Shown piece by piece: positions 8,295 through 17,243 of a DNA stretch of 64,000 nucleotides. Location of the stretch: positions 3,716 through 67,715 of the forward strand of contig SFDT01000004.1 of assembly GCA_004558115.1 (NCBI GenBank). Reading direction: 5' to 3'. The translations under genes were made by a program, and so were the position numbers. The stretch comes from Clostridiales bacterium (GTDB lineage: Bacteria > Bacillota > Clostridia > Oscillospirales > Oscillospiraceae). The notes beneath the pieces were generated by a model. That model was not told the DNA's origin and did not search any database. It saw only the letters and a list, made by a program, of their open reading frames with translations. Each line of letters starts with the position of its first letter. The first letter of the stretch is position 1.

Positions 8295-8792
8295 ATGGAA
8301 CTGGGCCTGACCATCCCGCTGCAGCGGCAGCAAAAGCTGCCTGCGCCGCCTCGCGGCGCAGAGCCGGACCGGCGTTTTTGCTGGGACCTCCATACCATCC
8401 GCCTTCGGGGGAGAAAGAGCCTGCTGGCGGTGCACTGTCACAGCCGGTATACCTTTGTGCTGTTCGACCTGCCTGAAACCGCGTGGGCGGAGCTGCCGGA
8501 GACGTTTCTTGCGGGCCTGCGCCGGAGCTTCCTGGCTGCCGGGGTGCCGGAGGCGGAAGCGGCATCTTATCTCCACCGGGCGGGAGCGTGCGTTCTCACC
8601 AGGACCCATGGCCGCCGGGAGGTGGCGTTTCTCAATCGCGCCTGGGAGGATGTGCTGGCGCTGGATTATTGCCTGGATGAGACCAGCTGGGAGCAGCCCT
8701 TGCTGGACCGGGCCGTCAATGAAAAGCCCAGCCGCTGTGTGGGCTTCGACGGCTTGGCGCCGGCGGCGGAGCGGCTGGAAAAGAGCCTTTGA
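8295..8792 (+). CDS. Hypothetical protein, DUF6933-like
   Basis: A 165-aa protein; ATG 8295 follows AAAAGGGGAAG. The section TIPLQRQQKLPAPP..., then FCWDLHTIRLRGRKSLLAVHCHSRYTFVLFDL, resembles DUF6933, where an N-terminal 'TQKLL' precedes a W-H-a-n-l strand pair. Assignment is from memory and moderate. No catalytic motif is evident. It is the last gene before a promoter/terminator region and the catabolic island. Confidence 0.55.
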   Translation: MELGLTIPLQRQQKLPAPPRGAEPDRRFCWDLHTIRLRGRKSLLAVHCHSRYTFVLFDLPETAWAELPETFLAGLRRSFLAAGVPEAEAASYLHRAGACVLTRTHGRREVAFLNRAWEDVLALDYCLDETSWEQPLLDRAVNEKPSRCVGFDGLAPAAERLEKSL

Positions 8793-8853
8793 GCGGCTTG
8801 CGCGGCAAGAGGAAGCAGCCGGAGAATTTCCGGTCGATTTTTGAAAAAAGTGA

Positions 8854-8882
8854 TTGACAAGAGACATCTGCTGTGCTATTTT
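8854..8882 (+). promoter_or_regulatory. Putative promoter that fires into a terminator hairpin
   Basis: TTGACA (8854-8859) and TATTTT (8877-8882) with 17-nt spacing. Transcription would begin near 8889 and meet the 8901-8938 hairpin within about 50 nt. Confidence 0.45.
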
Positions 8883-8900
8883 TGACATAGCTTCAGGGCA

Positions 8901-8938
8901 ACGGCGTCCGAGAGGTTTTCCTCTCGACGCCGTTTTTT
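8901..8938 (+). terminator. Strong rho-independent terminator between gene clusters
   Basis: Stem 8901-8915 with 8920-8933 (one bulge), TTTT loop, then six T. It may end the upstream gene run, act as an attenuator for the MFS operon, or both. Confidence 0.85.
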
Positions 8939-8950
8939 CTTTTGTAAATC

Positions 8951-8979
8951 TTGTATACAACACAAATACAAATGATATT
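8951..8979 (+). promoter_or_regulatory. Palindrome TTGTATACAA overlapping a second candidate promoter of the MFS operon
   Basis: The perfect 10-bp palindrome TTGTATACAA (8951-8960) overlaps a possible -35 (TTGTAT) that has GATATT 17 nt downstream (8974-8979). GntR/FCD regulators commonly bind sites of this form, and one is encoded at the other end of the island. The ATG follows 33 nt later. Confidence 0.45.
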
Positions 8980-9012
8980 TAATAAATATTCGATATAACG
9001 GAGGGAACCGTT

Positions 9013-10332
9013 ATGCGGGGAACAGTACAGGCACCGGCGAAGGGAGCGGAGCAGAGAGCGCCGCTGTACCGCTGGGTGGTCTACGGACTTTTGGTCTTAT
9101 GTTATTTTTTGGCAAATTTTCACAGGCTGGCCACCGGCGTTATGCAGGAGGAACTGACGGCGGTCTTTGGACTGACAGCCGCGTCCTTCGGGAACCTGGG
9201 AAGCATGGTGTTTTACGCGTATATGGTCATGCAGGTACCCACCGGCATCCTGGTGGATACGATTGGCCCGCGGATGACGGTGACAGCCGGCTGCCTTTTG
9301 ACGGCGGCGGGGTCGATGATGTTTTCCATGGCCAATACGCTGCCGCTGGCATATGCCAGCCGCTTTCTGATCGGGATCGGGATCTCGGTCTCTTACCTGT
9401 CCACGCTGAAGGTGCAGGCAAAGTGGTTTCGGGCGGAGGAGTTTGCCACGATCACAGGGCTGACGTTTTTCATCGGCAATATGGGCAGTCTCCTGGCGCA
9501 GACGCCGCTACGGCTGCTGGTGGAAAAGTTCACATGGCGGGGGACCTTTGCGTTTTTCGCGGTGTTGTCCGTTATGATGGCGGCGCTGGTGTTTGTGTTC
9601 GTCCGAAACGCCCCGGAGGAGAAGGGGTATCCGCCGTTGGCGTCGCCTGCGGCACCAACCGGGACGGAGAAGAACGAACAAAAGCAGGGGCTTTTGCAAA
9701 ACCTGGCGGGAGTGCTGGCCAACCGGGCCAACTGTCCTCCGTTTTTGATCTGCGCGGCGCTGTGCGTTACCGTCACGACACTGACAGGCTCCTTTGGGAC
9801 CGCCTACATCCGGGATGTATATGAATTGACCACGGTGGAAGCATCCGGCTACACAGCCTGGATGACGGTGGGCATCGCGGTCGGTGCCGCGGGGATCGGC
9901 TTCCTTTCGGACCTGACCAAGCGGCGCAAGGTCTACATGGTGGTTTTCTCCGGCGTGGCGGCGGTGATTTGGGCTTATGTGGTGTTCCTGCGGGGGGCAC
10001 AGCCGCCGCTGGCGGCCATGAAGGCTCTGTATTTCCTGTCCGGCGTATCGCTGGCGGCCTACACGCTGCCCTACACCGTGGTGAAAGAATCCAACGATGC
10101 CGCGCATTCCGGCCTGTCCACCTCCCTGGTGGGACTTCTGGGGTTTTTGGGCAGCTCGCTGGGGCCTGTGGCGGTGGGAAAGATCCTGGACCGCCATTCC
10201 ATGGCACTGTCCGGCGCGCCGCTGTACGCAAAGGCGTTTGCCCTGCTGGCGGTCTGCAACATCGTTGGCTTTGTCTGCGCGCTCCTGATCCGGGAGACAG
10301 GCGGAAAAAATCTGTTTGAACAGGCGGAATAG
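9013..10332 (+). CDS. MFS transporter
   Basis: A 439-aa transporter with 12 predicted membrane helices in two halves separated by a polar loop (about 205-230). The first half contains FGLTAASFGNLGSMVFYAYMVMQ and DTIGPRMTVTAG, the equivalent of the MFS motif between helices 2 and 3. The fold suggests the anion:cation symporter or oxalate:formate antiporter-like MFS groups, so an organic acid is a plausible substrate. GGAGGGAACCGTT precedes the ATG. It is the first gene of the 2-oxoacid island, 21 nt before the CoA-transferase, and may carry the carboxylate product or a related acid. Confidence 0.9.
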   Translation: MRGTVQAPAKGAEQRAPLYRWVVYGLLVLCYFLANFHRLATGVMQEELTAVFGLTAASFGNLGSMVFYAYMVMQVPTGILVDTIGPRMTVTAGCLLTAAGSMMFSMANTLPLAYASRFLIGIGISVSYLSTLKVQAKWFRAEEFATITGLTFFIGNMGSLLAQTPLRLLVEKFTWRGTFAFFAVLSVMMAALVFVFVRNAPEEKGYPPLASPAAPTGTEKNEQKQGLLQNLAGVLANRANCPPFLICAALCVTVTTLTGSFGTAYIRDVYELTTVEASGYTAWMTVGIAVGAAGIGFLSDLTKRRKVYMVVFSGVAAVIWAYVVFLRGAQPPLAAMKALYFLSGVSLAAYTLPYTVVKESNDAAHSGLSTSLVGLLGFLGSSLGPVAVGKILDRHSMALSGAPLYAKAFALLAVCNIVGFVCALLIRETGGKNLFEQAE

Positions 10333-10353
10333 CTTCCGCGAAAAAAGAGGGGG

Positions 10354-11676
10354 ATGGAATTGACAAAGTATCAGCAGGAATACCGGAGCAAGGTCACGAC
10401 TGTCGAGGACGCGGTCAAGCGGGTGCGAAGCGGCGACCATGTGTATCCGATGCATTCCAACCAGGCGTCGGTGCCGCTTCTGGATGCGTTGTACGCCAGA
10501 AAGGACGAGCTCTCAGACGTGTCGATCCTGGCGTCCACGGCGTGTGACAACTACAAGCTGTTTTCTCTGGACGCGGAGGGGATTTTTCACTATGCGACGC
10601 TGTTTATGAGCGGACCGGACCGGGCCGCCATGAAGGCCGGCAGGTCTATCAACAACATCTGCTACCAGCTCAGCCGCCTGCGGGAGGTGCTGACGGAGGA
10701 TTACCGGCCGGATGTACTGTTTTTGATGACGACGCCCATGGATGAAAACGGCTATTTCAATTTCGGCATCGCGGCCAATGAAATGGACGTGGTCCTGGAC
10801 AGTGCCCGCGAGGTGATCGTTCAGGTGAACCGGTTCGTTCCCTATGTGGAGTCTCCGGAGCAGAAGGTACATATTTCCCAGGTGGACGCCATTGTGGAGC
10901 TGGACCAGCCGCTGACCACGGTGGACACCGTTCCGCCCAGCGACATCGACCGGAAGATCGCCGGCCACATTATTGAGCGCATCCCGGACGGCGCCACGGT
11001 CCAGATCGGCATCGGCGGCATTGCCAACGCCATTGGGTACAGCCTGGACGGCCATCGGCATCTGGGAGCCCATACGGAGCTTTTCACGGACTCCCTGATG
11101 TATCTCATGAAAAAGGGCGTCATCGACAACAGCCGCAAAGAGATCGACACCGGCAAGACCTGTTTCGGTTTCGCGTTCGGCTCCCAGGAGATGTACGACT
11201 TCCTGGACCACAATGACCGTGTCATCAGCCGGCCCCATTACTATACCAACAATCCGGTGGTCGTCAGCAGGATCAGCAATTTCGTTTCGGTGAACGGCTG
11301 CATGTCCGTGGATATTTCCGGGCAGGTCTGCTCGGAGTCCATCGGTCCGGTGCAGTACAGCGGCACCGGCGGCCAGCTGGACTTTGTCCGGGGGGCCAAT
11401 CTGTCACCGGGAGGCCAGTCCTTCCTGGCCATGCATTCCGTGGCGGAGAAAAAGGACGGAACGCGGATCTCGAAGATCTGCCTGTTTCATGAGCCCGGCA
11501 CGGTCATCACCGTCCCACGGAGCGATGTCATGTACGTGGTGACGGAATACGGAGTCGCCGATCTGAAAAACAAGGGCCGGTACGAGCGGGCCAAGGCGCT
11601 GATCTCCATTGCCCATCCGGACTTCCGGGATGAGTTGGAATTTCAGGCGAGAAAGGCCGGCTACCTGGGCGACTGA
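10354..11676 (+). CDS. Acetyl-CoA hydrolase/transferase family CoA-transferase
   Basis: A 440-aa protein matching the class of 4-hydroxybutyrate, butyryl and succinyl CoA:acetate transferases. The catalytic glutamate is probably E242 in GAHTELFTDS; the oxyanion-loop region GIGGIANAIG precedes it, and the C-terminal VVTEYGVADLKNKGRYERAKALI is a family signature. It would transfer CoA between acetate and the acyl-CoA made by the downstream oxidoreductase, conserving the thioester energy as acetyl-CoA. The exact acyl specificity cannot be read from the sequence. Confidence 0.92.
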   Translation: MELTKYQQEYRSKVTTVEDAVKRVRSGDHVYPMHSNQASVPLLDALYARKDELSDVSILASTACDNYKLFSLDAEGIFHYATLFMSGPDRAAMKAGRSINNICYQLSRLREVLTEDYRPDVLFLMTTPMDENGYFNFGIAANEMDVVLDSAREVIVQVNRFVPYVESPEQKVHISQVDAIVELDQPLTTVDTVPPSDIDRKIAGHIIERIPDGATVQIGIGGIANAIGYSLDGHRHLGAHTELFTDSLMYLMKKGVIDNSRKEIDTGKTCFGFAFGSQEMYDFLDHNDRVISRPHYYTNNPVVVSRISNFVSVNGCMSVDISGQVCSESIGPVQYSGTGGQLDFVRGANLSPGGQSFLAMHSVAEKKDGTRISKICLFHEPGTVITVPRSDVMYVVTEYGVADLKNKGRYERAKALISIAHPDFRDELEFQARKAGYLGD

Positions 11677-11749
11677 GCCGGTCCGTATGTGATTACTGTT
11701 CGGGTGCTGCGCTGAGAAGCACCCGGTATGAGGGGAAAAGGAGGCACTC

Positions 11750-11953
11750 ATGGCAAAAATTGAAGTGGAAAAAGAGCGGTGCAAAGGCTGTGGCTACTGC
11801 GTGATGAACTGCCCGAAGCACATCCTGCGGATCGGCAGCGTCACCAACAGCAGCGGCTATGCCATCGCGGAGCAGGTGGAAGCGGAAAAGTGCACCGCCT
11901 GCAAGCTGTGTGCGGTGATCTGCCCGGATATGGCGATCTCCGTGTATCGGTAA
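11750..11953 (+). CDS. 2-oxoacid:ferredoxin oxidoreductase delta (ferredoxin) subunit
   Basis: A 67-aa bacterial-type 2[4Fe-4S] ferredoxin with CKGCGYCVMNCP and CTACKLCAVICP. AAAAGGAGG precedes the ATG. It is placed directly before the alpha subunit, as in KorDABC/VorDABC operons, where it passes electrons from the thiamine-diphosphate subunit to free ferredoxin. Confidence 0.94.
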   Translation: MAKIEVEKERCKGCGYCVMNCPKHILRIGSVTNSSGYAIAEQVEAEKCTACKLCAVICPDMAISVYR

Positions 11954-11969
11954 AGAGGGGGTGGAGCAG

Positions 11970-13037
11970 TTGAGTGAAATTCAATTCATGAAGGGCAACG
12001 AGGCGATCGCCGAGGCGGCCGTCCGGGCCGGATGCCGCTTTTTCGCCGGCTATCCCATCACACCGCAGAACGAGATCCCGGAGTACCTGTCCAGCAGGCT
12101 GTTCGAGGTGGGCGGCACATTTATCCAGGGTGAGAGCGAGGTGGCGTCCATCAATATGGTCTATGGCGCCTCCAGCACCGGAACACGCTGCATGACCTCC
12201 TCCTCCGGCTGCGGCATCGTTTTGAAGACAGAGGGCTTTGGTTACCTGACCGGCGCCAATCTCCCCTGCGTCGTGATCGACATGTCCCGGGGCGGGCCGG
12301 GTCTCGGCAGCATCCTCCCGGCCCAGCAGGATTACTTCTACGCCACAAAGGCCATTTCCAACGGCGGCGCGCGGGCCTTCGTACTGGCTCCCGGCAATAT
12401 GCAGGAGGCGGTGGATATGACCTATGAGGCGTTCGACATCGCGGACAAGTACCGCTGCGTAGTCCTGCTTCTGTGCGACGGCGTCATCGGCAATATGATG
12501 GGCGGCGTCACGCTTCCCCGGATGCGGGAGCTCAGCGAGCTGCCGGACAAGTCCGATTGGGTCATTACGAAGCGCAACGGGGATGGCTCCATGCGCATGA
12601 TCACCTCCTGCTATGTGCCCATCAAGCTGGTGGAGGACCAGAACATCCACATGGCGGAGATGTACGAGGCCTGGAAAAAGACGGAGTCCCGGTATGAGGC
12701 GTACCGCATGGAGGATGCGGAGGTGGTGTTTGCCGCCTACGGCACCAGCGCCGGCATTGCCAGAGAGGTGATCAAGGCGCTGCGGGCGGATGGGATCAAG
12801 GCAGGACTGCTCCGGCCCCAGACCCTGTTCCCCTTCCCGGAGGCGCCTTACCGGGCTCTGGACCCGGAGAAGGTAAAGCAGGTCATCTGCCTGGAGATGA
12901 GCATTCCCGGTCAGATGGTGGAGGATATCCGGGCCTATGTGGATGACCGCATCCCGGTTTCCCATTGGGGACGCAGCGGCGGCATCCTCATGAAGCCCGA
13001 GGAGGCTCTGGCCGCGGTCAGAACCATGCTGATTTAA
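11970..13037 (+). CDS. 2-oxoacid:ferredoxin oxidoreductase alpha subunit (VorB/KorA type)
   Basis: A 355-aa protein that begins FMKGNEAIAEAAVRAGCRFFAGYPITPQNEIPEYL, the standard alpha-subunit N-terminus, with the pyrimidine-binding region GESEVASINMVYGASSTGTR. The C-terminal half has the Rossmann-like transketolase C domain (VVFAAYGTSAGIAREVI). I chose TTG 11970 because AGAGGGGG lies about 8 nt upstream; GTG 11961 is in frame but too close to that box. It forms the catalytic core with the beta subunit. Confidence 0.94.
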   Translation: MSEIQFMKGNEAIAEAAVRAGCRFFAGYPITPQNEIPEYLSSRLFEVGGTFIQGESEVASINMVYGASSTGTRCMTSSSGCGIVLKTEGFGYLTGANLPCVVIDMSRGGPGLGSILPAQQDYFYATKAISNGGARAFVLAPGNMQEAVDMTYEAFDIADKYRCVVLLLCDGVIGNMMGGVTLPRMRELSELPDKSDWVITKRNGDGSMRMITSCYVPIKLVEDQNIHMAEMYEAWKKTESRYEAYRMEDAEVVFAAYGTSAGIAREVIKALRADGIKAGLLRPQTLFPFPEAPYRALDPEKVKQVICLEMSIPGQMVEDIRAYVDDRIPVSHWGRSGGILMKPEEALAAVRTMLI

Positions 13038-13050
13038 GGAGGGAGCGGAC

Positions 13051-13788
13051 ATGGAAAAGGTATTTGGACTTCCTTCCGGCTGCACTGCAAAGACCCACAG
13101 CTATTGTCCGGGATGCATGCATGGCGTGGCCATGAACATCCTGATGCATACCATCGAAAAGTTTCAGCTGCTGGACAAGATCGTGATCGTGAACCCGGTG
13201 GGCTGCGGAGGACTGGGCCTTTACGAGGCCACGGCCAACTATATTTCGGCGGCACACGGACGTGCCTCCGCGGTGGCGACAGGCATCAAGCGCTGCAGCC
13301 CGGAATCCTTTGTGATGACCTATCAGGGCGACGGCGACCTGGCCGGCATCGGCATCGCGGAGACGATCCATACGGCGGCCCGTGGTGAGAACATCACGGT
13401 CATCTTCGCCAACAACACCACCTACGGCATGACCGGCGGCCAGATGGCGCCTACGACGATGGTGGGGCAGAATTCCACCACGACACCCGGCGGCAGGCGT
13501 GTGGACCGGCAGGGCTATCCGCTGAAGATGGCGGAGATGATCGCCCAGCTGGAGGCTCCCGCCTATGTGGAGCGGGTGGCGCTTTACGATTCCGCCCACG
13601 TTCTGAAGGCCACAAAGGCCTTTGAAAAGGCTTTTGAAGTCAATCTCAAGGGCGGATATGCGTTCATCGAGATGCTGACCAACTGCCCCACCAACTGGAA
13701 AATGTCTCCGGAGCAGACGGTCCGGCAGATCCGGGAGCAGAATGAAAAAATATTCCCCCTGGGCGTATTCAAGGATAAGGAGATCTGA
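13051..13788 (+). CDS. 2-oxoacid:ferredoxin oxidoreductase beta subunit, thiamine diphosphate-binding
   Basis: A 245-aa protein. The thiamine diphosphate/Mg motif is GDGDLAGIGIAETIHTAARG followed by FANNTTYGMTGGQMAPTT, the canonical sequence of this subunit class. Cysteines in HSYCPGCMHG near the N-terminus fit the short-type beta subunit. AAGGAGGGAGC precedes the ATG. It decarboxylates the 2-oxoacid; the branched-chain, aromatic or 2-ketoglutarate preference cannot be separated by eye. Confidence 0.95.
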   Translation: MEKVFGLPSGCTAKTHSYCPGCMHGVAMNILMHTIEKFQLLDKIVIVNPVGCGGLGLYEATANYISAAHGRASAVATGIKRCSPESFVMTYQGDGDLAGIGIAETIHTAARGENITVIFANNTTYGMTGGQMAPTTMVGQNSTTTPGGRRVDRQGYPLKMAEMIAQLEAPAYVERVALYDSAHVLKATKAFEKAFEVNLKGGYAFIEMLTNCPTNWKMSPEQTVRQIREQNEKIFPLGVFKDKEI

Positions 13789-13791
13789 CGT

Positions 13792-14331
13792 ATGGAACAA
13801 TCTCTGCTGATCGCCGGTTTCGGTGGACAGGGCGTCATGCTCATTGGAAAAACACTGAGCCATGCGTCTGTGGATGCCGGCAAATTCTCCACATTTTTCC
13901 CGGCCTACGGCGCGGAGCAGCGGGGCGGCACCGCCAACTGCACGGTCATTGTCAGTGACAGTGAACCCATCGACTGCCCGCTGCGGGAGCAGTTTGACAC
14001 CATTATCATTATGAATGAGCTGTCTTTCACCCGTTTCGCTGGTGCCCTGAAGCCCGGCGGGACACTGATGATCAACTCCTCGCTGGTAGAGGCAAGACCG
14101 GACCCGTCTGTGAAGACTGTGACCGTGGATACCGCAAAGATCGCAGGTGAAGTAGGCAGTCCCAAAGTGGCGAACATGGTGATGCTGGGTGCGTATATCG
14201 GCTATACCGGCATCTATGATGTGGACGCCATTAAAAAGCTGATCGGACAGGCACTGGCAAAGCGGCCTGAAATGGCGGAGCTGAACGCTCGGGCCATTGA
14301 CGCGGGCGTGGCAGCCGTAAGTGCTTCCTGA
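13792..14331 (+). CDS. 2-oxoacid:ferredoxin oxidoreductase gamma subunit
   Basis: A 179-aa protein with the gamma-subunit start LIAGFGGQGVMLIGKTLSHA and the block FFPAYGAEQRGGTANCTVIVSD. It starts 3 nt after the beta-subunit stop, so the four subunit genes are one translational run in delta-alpha-beta-gamma order. All four subunits look full length. Confidence 0.95.
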   Translation: MEQSLLIAGFGGQGVMLIGKTLSHASVDAGKFSTFFPAYGAEQRGGTANCTVIVSDSEPIDCPLREQFDTIIIMNELSFTRFAGALKPGGTLMINSSLVEARPDPSVKTVTVDTAKIAGEVGSPKVANMVMLGAYIGYTGIYDVDAIKKLIGQALAKRPEMAELNARAIDAGVAAVSAS

Positions 14332-14448
14332 CAACGGCAACGATATGGAGCGTGATATGAAATCAGAAAAAGCCTTGGCAAATTCATAGGGAGAAACAAC
14401 GCGCAGCTTATCAACCAATTGTGTGTATGATTTTTAGGAGGGATATCA

Positions 14449-15957
14449 ATGTCATCGATCATTGAATGGATGCAGAACGCGTATTACTGGATCTGGGGCA
14501 CGCCGATGCTGATCGCCGTTTTGGGCTCCAGCCTTTGGTTCACCATCGCTTCCGGCGGCTTCCAGTTCCGCCACTTCACCCATTTCTTCAAGGAGACCTT
14601 CGGCAAGATGCTCAGCAAGGACACCCGTTCCGTTTCCAAGGACGGCAAGGGCGGCCATATCAGCATTCTGGACGTTGCGTCCACGGCAGTGGGCGGCGCT
14701 GTGGGCGTGGGCAATATCAGTGGCGTCGCCACGGCAGTGGCCACCGGCGGTCCCGGCGCCCTGTTTTGGATGTGGATCGAGGCGTGGTTCGCCATGGCTC
14801 TGAAGTGCGCGGAAGTCACGCTGGGCGTGTTTTACCGCAAGACCGATGAGAAGGGCGACCCCTACGGCGGCCCCTGCTACTACATTTCCAGAGGCCTTCC
14901 CCAGGTGTTCGGCGAGAAGTTCAAAAAGGCGGCTGCCGTGATCGGCGGTATCTGGGGCTTCTGCTTTATGTGCAACTTCCTCTCCGGCGTCCAGGGCTAT
15001 ACCATCTGCGAGGGTTTCGCGCCTGCGTGGAACCTGGATATCCTGGCCTGCGGTGTTGTGCTGAGCGTCGTGATCTGGATCCTGGTTTGGGGCGGCACGA
15101 AGCGTGTTGCCAAGGTGGCCGGCTATCTGGTGCCCATCATGTGCGTGCTGTTCATCCTGGGTGCGATCTTGATCGTCCTGACGAATATCAGCAACCTTGG
15201 CAGCGCCATCGCGCTGATCGTCCGCTCCGCGTTCACGCCCACCGCTGCCGTCGGCGGCTTCACCGGCGTCGTCGTGAAGACTGCCATCACGCAGGGCATC
15301 TCCCGCGCTGTGTTCTCCAATGAGGCCGGCCAGGGCTCCTCCACCATGATCCACTCCCAGGCGAATGTGGACCATCCCTTCAAGCAGGGCATGTGGGGTT
15401 ATTTTGAGGTGTTTGTGGACACCATCCTGGTGTGCTTCTTCACGGGCCTGGCCATCGTGATCTCCGGTGCCTGGTCCTCCGGCGCCCAGGGCGCCACTCT
15501 GACGATCTCCGCCTTCAGCACCACCTTCGGCCCCTGGGCGGGCAAGGTTGTTTCCGTTTTCGTCCTGCTGTTTGGCCTGACCACCATCACCGGCTGGTTT
15601 ACGTATTATGACAACATCCTGCGCTTTATGTGCGGTAAAAATGTGAAGCTGAAGAACGCCATCGTTACCGGCTTCCGCGTGGTGTTCCCCATCCCCATGC
15701 TCCTCACGATCTGGTTCACCGTCAATTACGGTGCGTCCACCAGCTTTGTCTGGACCATCACGGACCTGCTTTGCTCCGTGCCTGCCTGCCTGAATATCAT
15801 CTGCGTGGTGCTGATGAGCGGCACGTTCATCAAACTCGTGAAGGATTACAAGGCGCGGTATCTGGGCATCGGCCAGATCGACCCTGACTTCCGGTATTTC
15901 TATGACCAGGAAGAGTATGAGCGGGCGGAGGCTGCCAGAAAAGCGGCCGGCAAGTAA
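14449..15957 (+). CDS. AGCS-family sodium:alanine/glycine-type symporter
   Basis: A 502-aa transporter with about 11 membrane helices. The family signatures are visible: STAVGGAVGVGNISGVATA, PCYYISRGL and the late FSNEAGQGSSTMIHSQA block. AGCS carriers bring in alanine, glycine or other neutral amino acids with sodium. TTTAGGAGGGATATCA precedes the ATG after a 117-nt gap from the oxidoreductase, so it may have its own promoter. It sits between the oxidoreductase and an aminotransferase, so it probably supplies the amino-acid substrate. Confidence 0.94.
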   Translation: MSSIIEWMQNAYYWIWGTPMLIAVLGSSLWFTIASGGFQFRHFTHFFKETFGKMLSKDTRSVSKDGKGGHISILDVASTAVGGAVGVGNISGVATAVATGGPGALFWMWIEAWFAMALKCAEVTLGVFYRKTDEKGDPYGGPCYYISRGLPQVFGEKFKKAAAVIGGIWGFCFMCNFLSGVQGYTICEGFAPAWNLDILACGVVLSVVIWILVWGGTKRVAKVAGYLVPIMCVLFILGAILIVLTNISNLGSAIALIVRSAFTPTAAVGGFTGVVVKTAITQGISRAVFSNEAGQGSSTMIHSQANVDHPFKQGMWGYFEVFVDTILVCFFTGLAIVISGAWSSGAQGATLTISAFSTTFGPWAGKVVSVFVLLFGLTTITGWFTYYDNILRFMCGKNVKLKNAIVTGFRVVFPIPMLLTIWFTVNYGASTSFVWTITDLLCSVPACLNIICVVLMSGTFIKLVKDYKARYLGIGQIDPDFRYFYDQEEYERAEAARKAAGK

Positions 15958-15999
15958 AAGCGGACGAGCCAGTTACCTGAATAGAAGGGAAGTATCATT

Positions 16000-17193
16000 G
16001 TGGAATATAAATACGCCGGCCGTGCCAGGTTTGCGGCCCCTACACTGATCCGGATGGCAAATGACTATGCCGCCGGAAATCCCGATTTCATCTTTTTCTC
16101 AGTGGGCAATCCGTCTGTTGAGACATTCCCTGCCAAGGAGCTTCGGGAACTGGCGGATGAGGTCCTGGCGGAGAATTATAAGAGCTGCCTGCCCTATGGA
16201 GAAAACCCCGGTTATCCGCCGCTGCGCGCCCTGGTGCGGGAGCGGCTGGTGAAACGGGGCATCCTGAAGGCCGATGACGACAATGACTTATTCATCACGC
16301 CGGGTTCCGGCCACGGCATGGACTTGATGACGATGACGTTTTGTGACCCCGGAGATGAGATCATTGTGGAGGAGTTCACCTACACCGGCATCATCGGTTC
16401 GGCACGCTGCATGGGGGCAAGCCTTGTGGGCGTGAAGATGGAGGACGACGGCATGGACATGGCGGACCTGGAGGAAAAGCTCCGGACGCATCCCAGGGCC
16501 AAGTTCATCTATCTCGTCCCCACATTTTCCAATCCCACGGGCATCACCTGGTCCATGGAAAAGCGGAAGGCGCTGTACGCGCTGAGCCAAAAATACGACA
16601 TCATGATCTATGAGGATGACCCGTACGGCGAGCTGCGGTACAGCGGAACGCCGGTGGACACGGTCAAATCCCTGGATACGGATGGCCGGGTGGTCTATGC
16701 CGGCTCCTTTTCCAAGATCCTCTCCGCCGGACTGCGGGTGGGCTATGTGGTGTGTGACAAGAGCCTGTACACGAAGCTGAGCTGCGCCGCCGGCAACGTG
16801 GTGGTGGCGTCGAACCTTGCACAGATGGTCATGGCCAAGTACATGGAGCGGTATGACCTGGATGCCCACATCCAAAAGGCCTGCGACTATTACGGGAAGA
16901 AGGCCCGCGCCATGAAAGAGGCGCTGGACCGCTGCCTGCCGGAAGGCTGGGTGCGGACAGACCCGGAGGGAGGCCTGTTTATGTGGGTGACCGCGCCGGA
17001 GGAGGTCGATGCCATGGAAATGTGGAAGGAGCTGCTTTCCATGGGCGTCGGGCTGGCGCCGTCGGCGTCGTTTGCGCCGGACCGGGACAATCCCGGACAC
17101 GCGTTCCGCCTGAATTATTCCCGTCCCAGTATCGAGGATATTGAAAAGGGCTGCGAAATTTTTGGACAGGTCAGCAGCAAATATACGAAATAA
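16000..17193 (+). CDS. PLP-dependent aminotransferase, class I/II (2-aminoadipate/MocR-catalytic-like)
   Basis: A 397-aa fold-type I aminotransferase from GTG 16000 after AGAAGGGA. The PLP lysine is K239 in YAGSFSKILSAGLRVGYV; NPTG (about 178-181) and YEDDPYGELRY (about 204-214) are the cofactor-ring contacts. This subgroup includes 2-aminoadipate, kynurenine and branched/aromatic aminotransferases. In this island it would convert the imported amino acid to the 2-oxoacid oxidised by the upstream complex. A bidirectional terminator follows. Confidence 0.93.
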   Translation: MEYKYAGRARFAAPTLIRMANDYAAGNPDFIFFSVGNPSVETFPAKELRELADEVLAENYKSCLPYGENPGYPPLRALVRERLVKRGILKADDDNDLFITPGSGHGMDLMTMTFCDPGDEIIVEEFTYTGIIGSARCMGASLVGVKMEDDGMDMADLEEKLRTHPRAKFIYLVPTFSNPTGITWSMEKRKALYALSQKYDIMIYEDDPYGELRYSGTPVDTVKSLDTDGRVVYAGSFSKILSAGLRVGYVVCDKSLYTKLSCAAGNVVVASNLAQMVMAKYMERYDLDAHIQKACDYYGKKARAMKEALDRCLPEGWVRTDPEGGLFMWVTAPEEVDAMEMWKELLSMGVGLAPSASFAPDRDNPGHAFRLNYSRPSIEDIEKGCEIFGQVSSKYTK

Positions 17194-17196
17194 TGG

Positions 17197-17232
17197 AAAC
17201 AGGCTCCCCTGTGTCAGCAGGGGAGCCTGTTT
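17197..17232. terminator. Bidirectional terminator between the aminotransferase and GntR genes
   Basis: Perfect 15-bp stem (17197-17211 with 17218-17232), 6-nt loop, A-run on one side and T-run on the other, between convergent genes. Confidence 0.9.
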
Positions 17233-17243
17233 TGTGTGACCGG

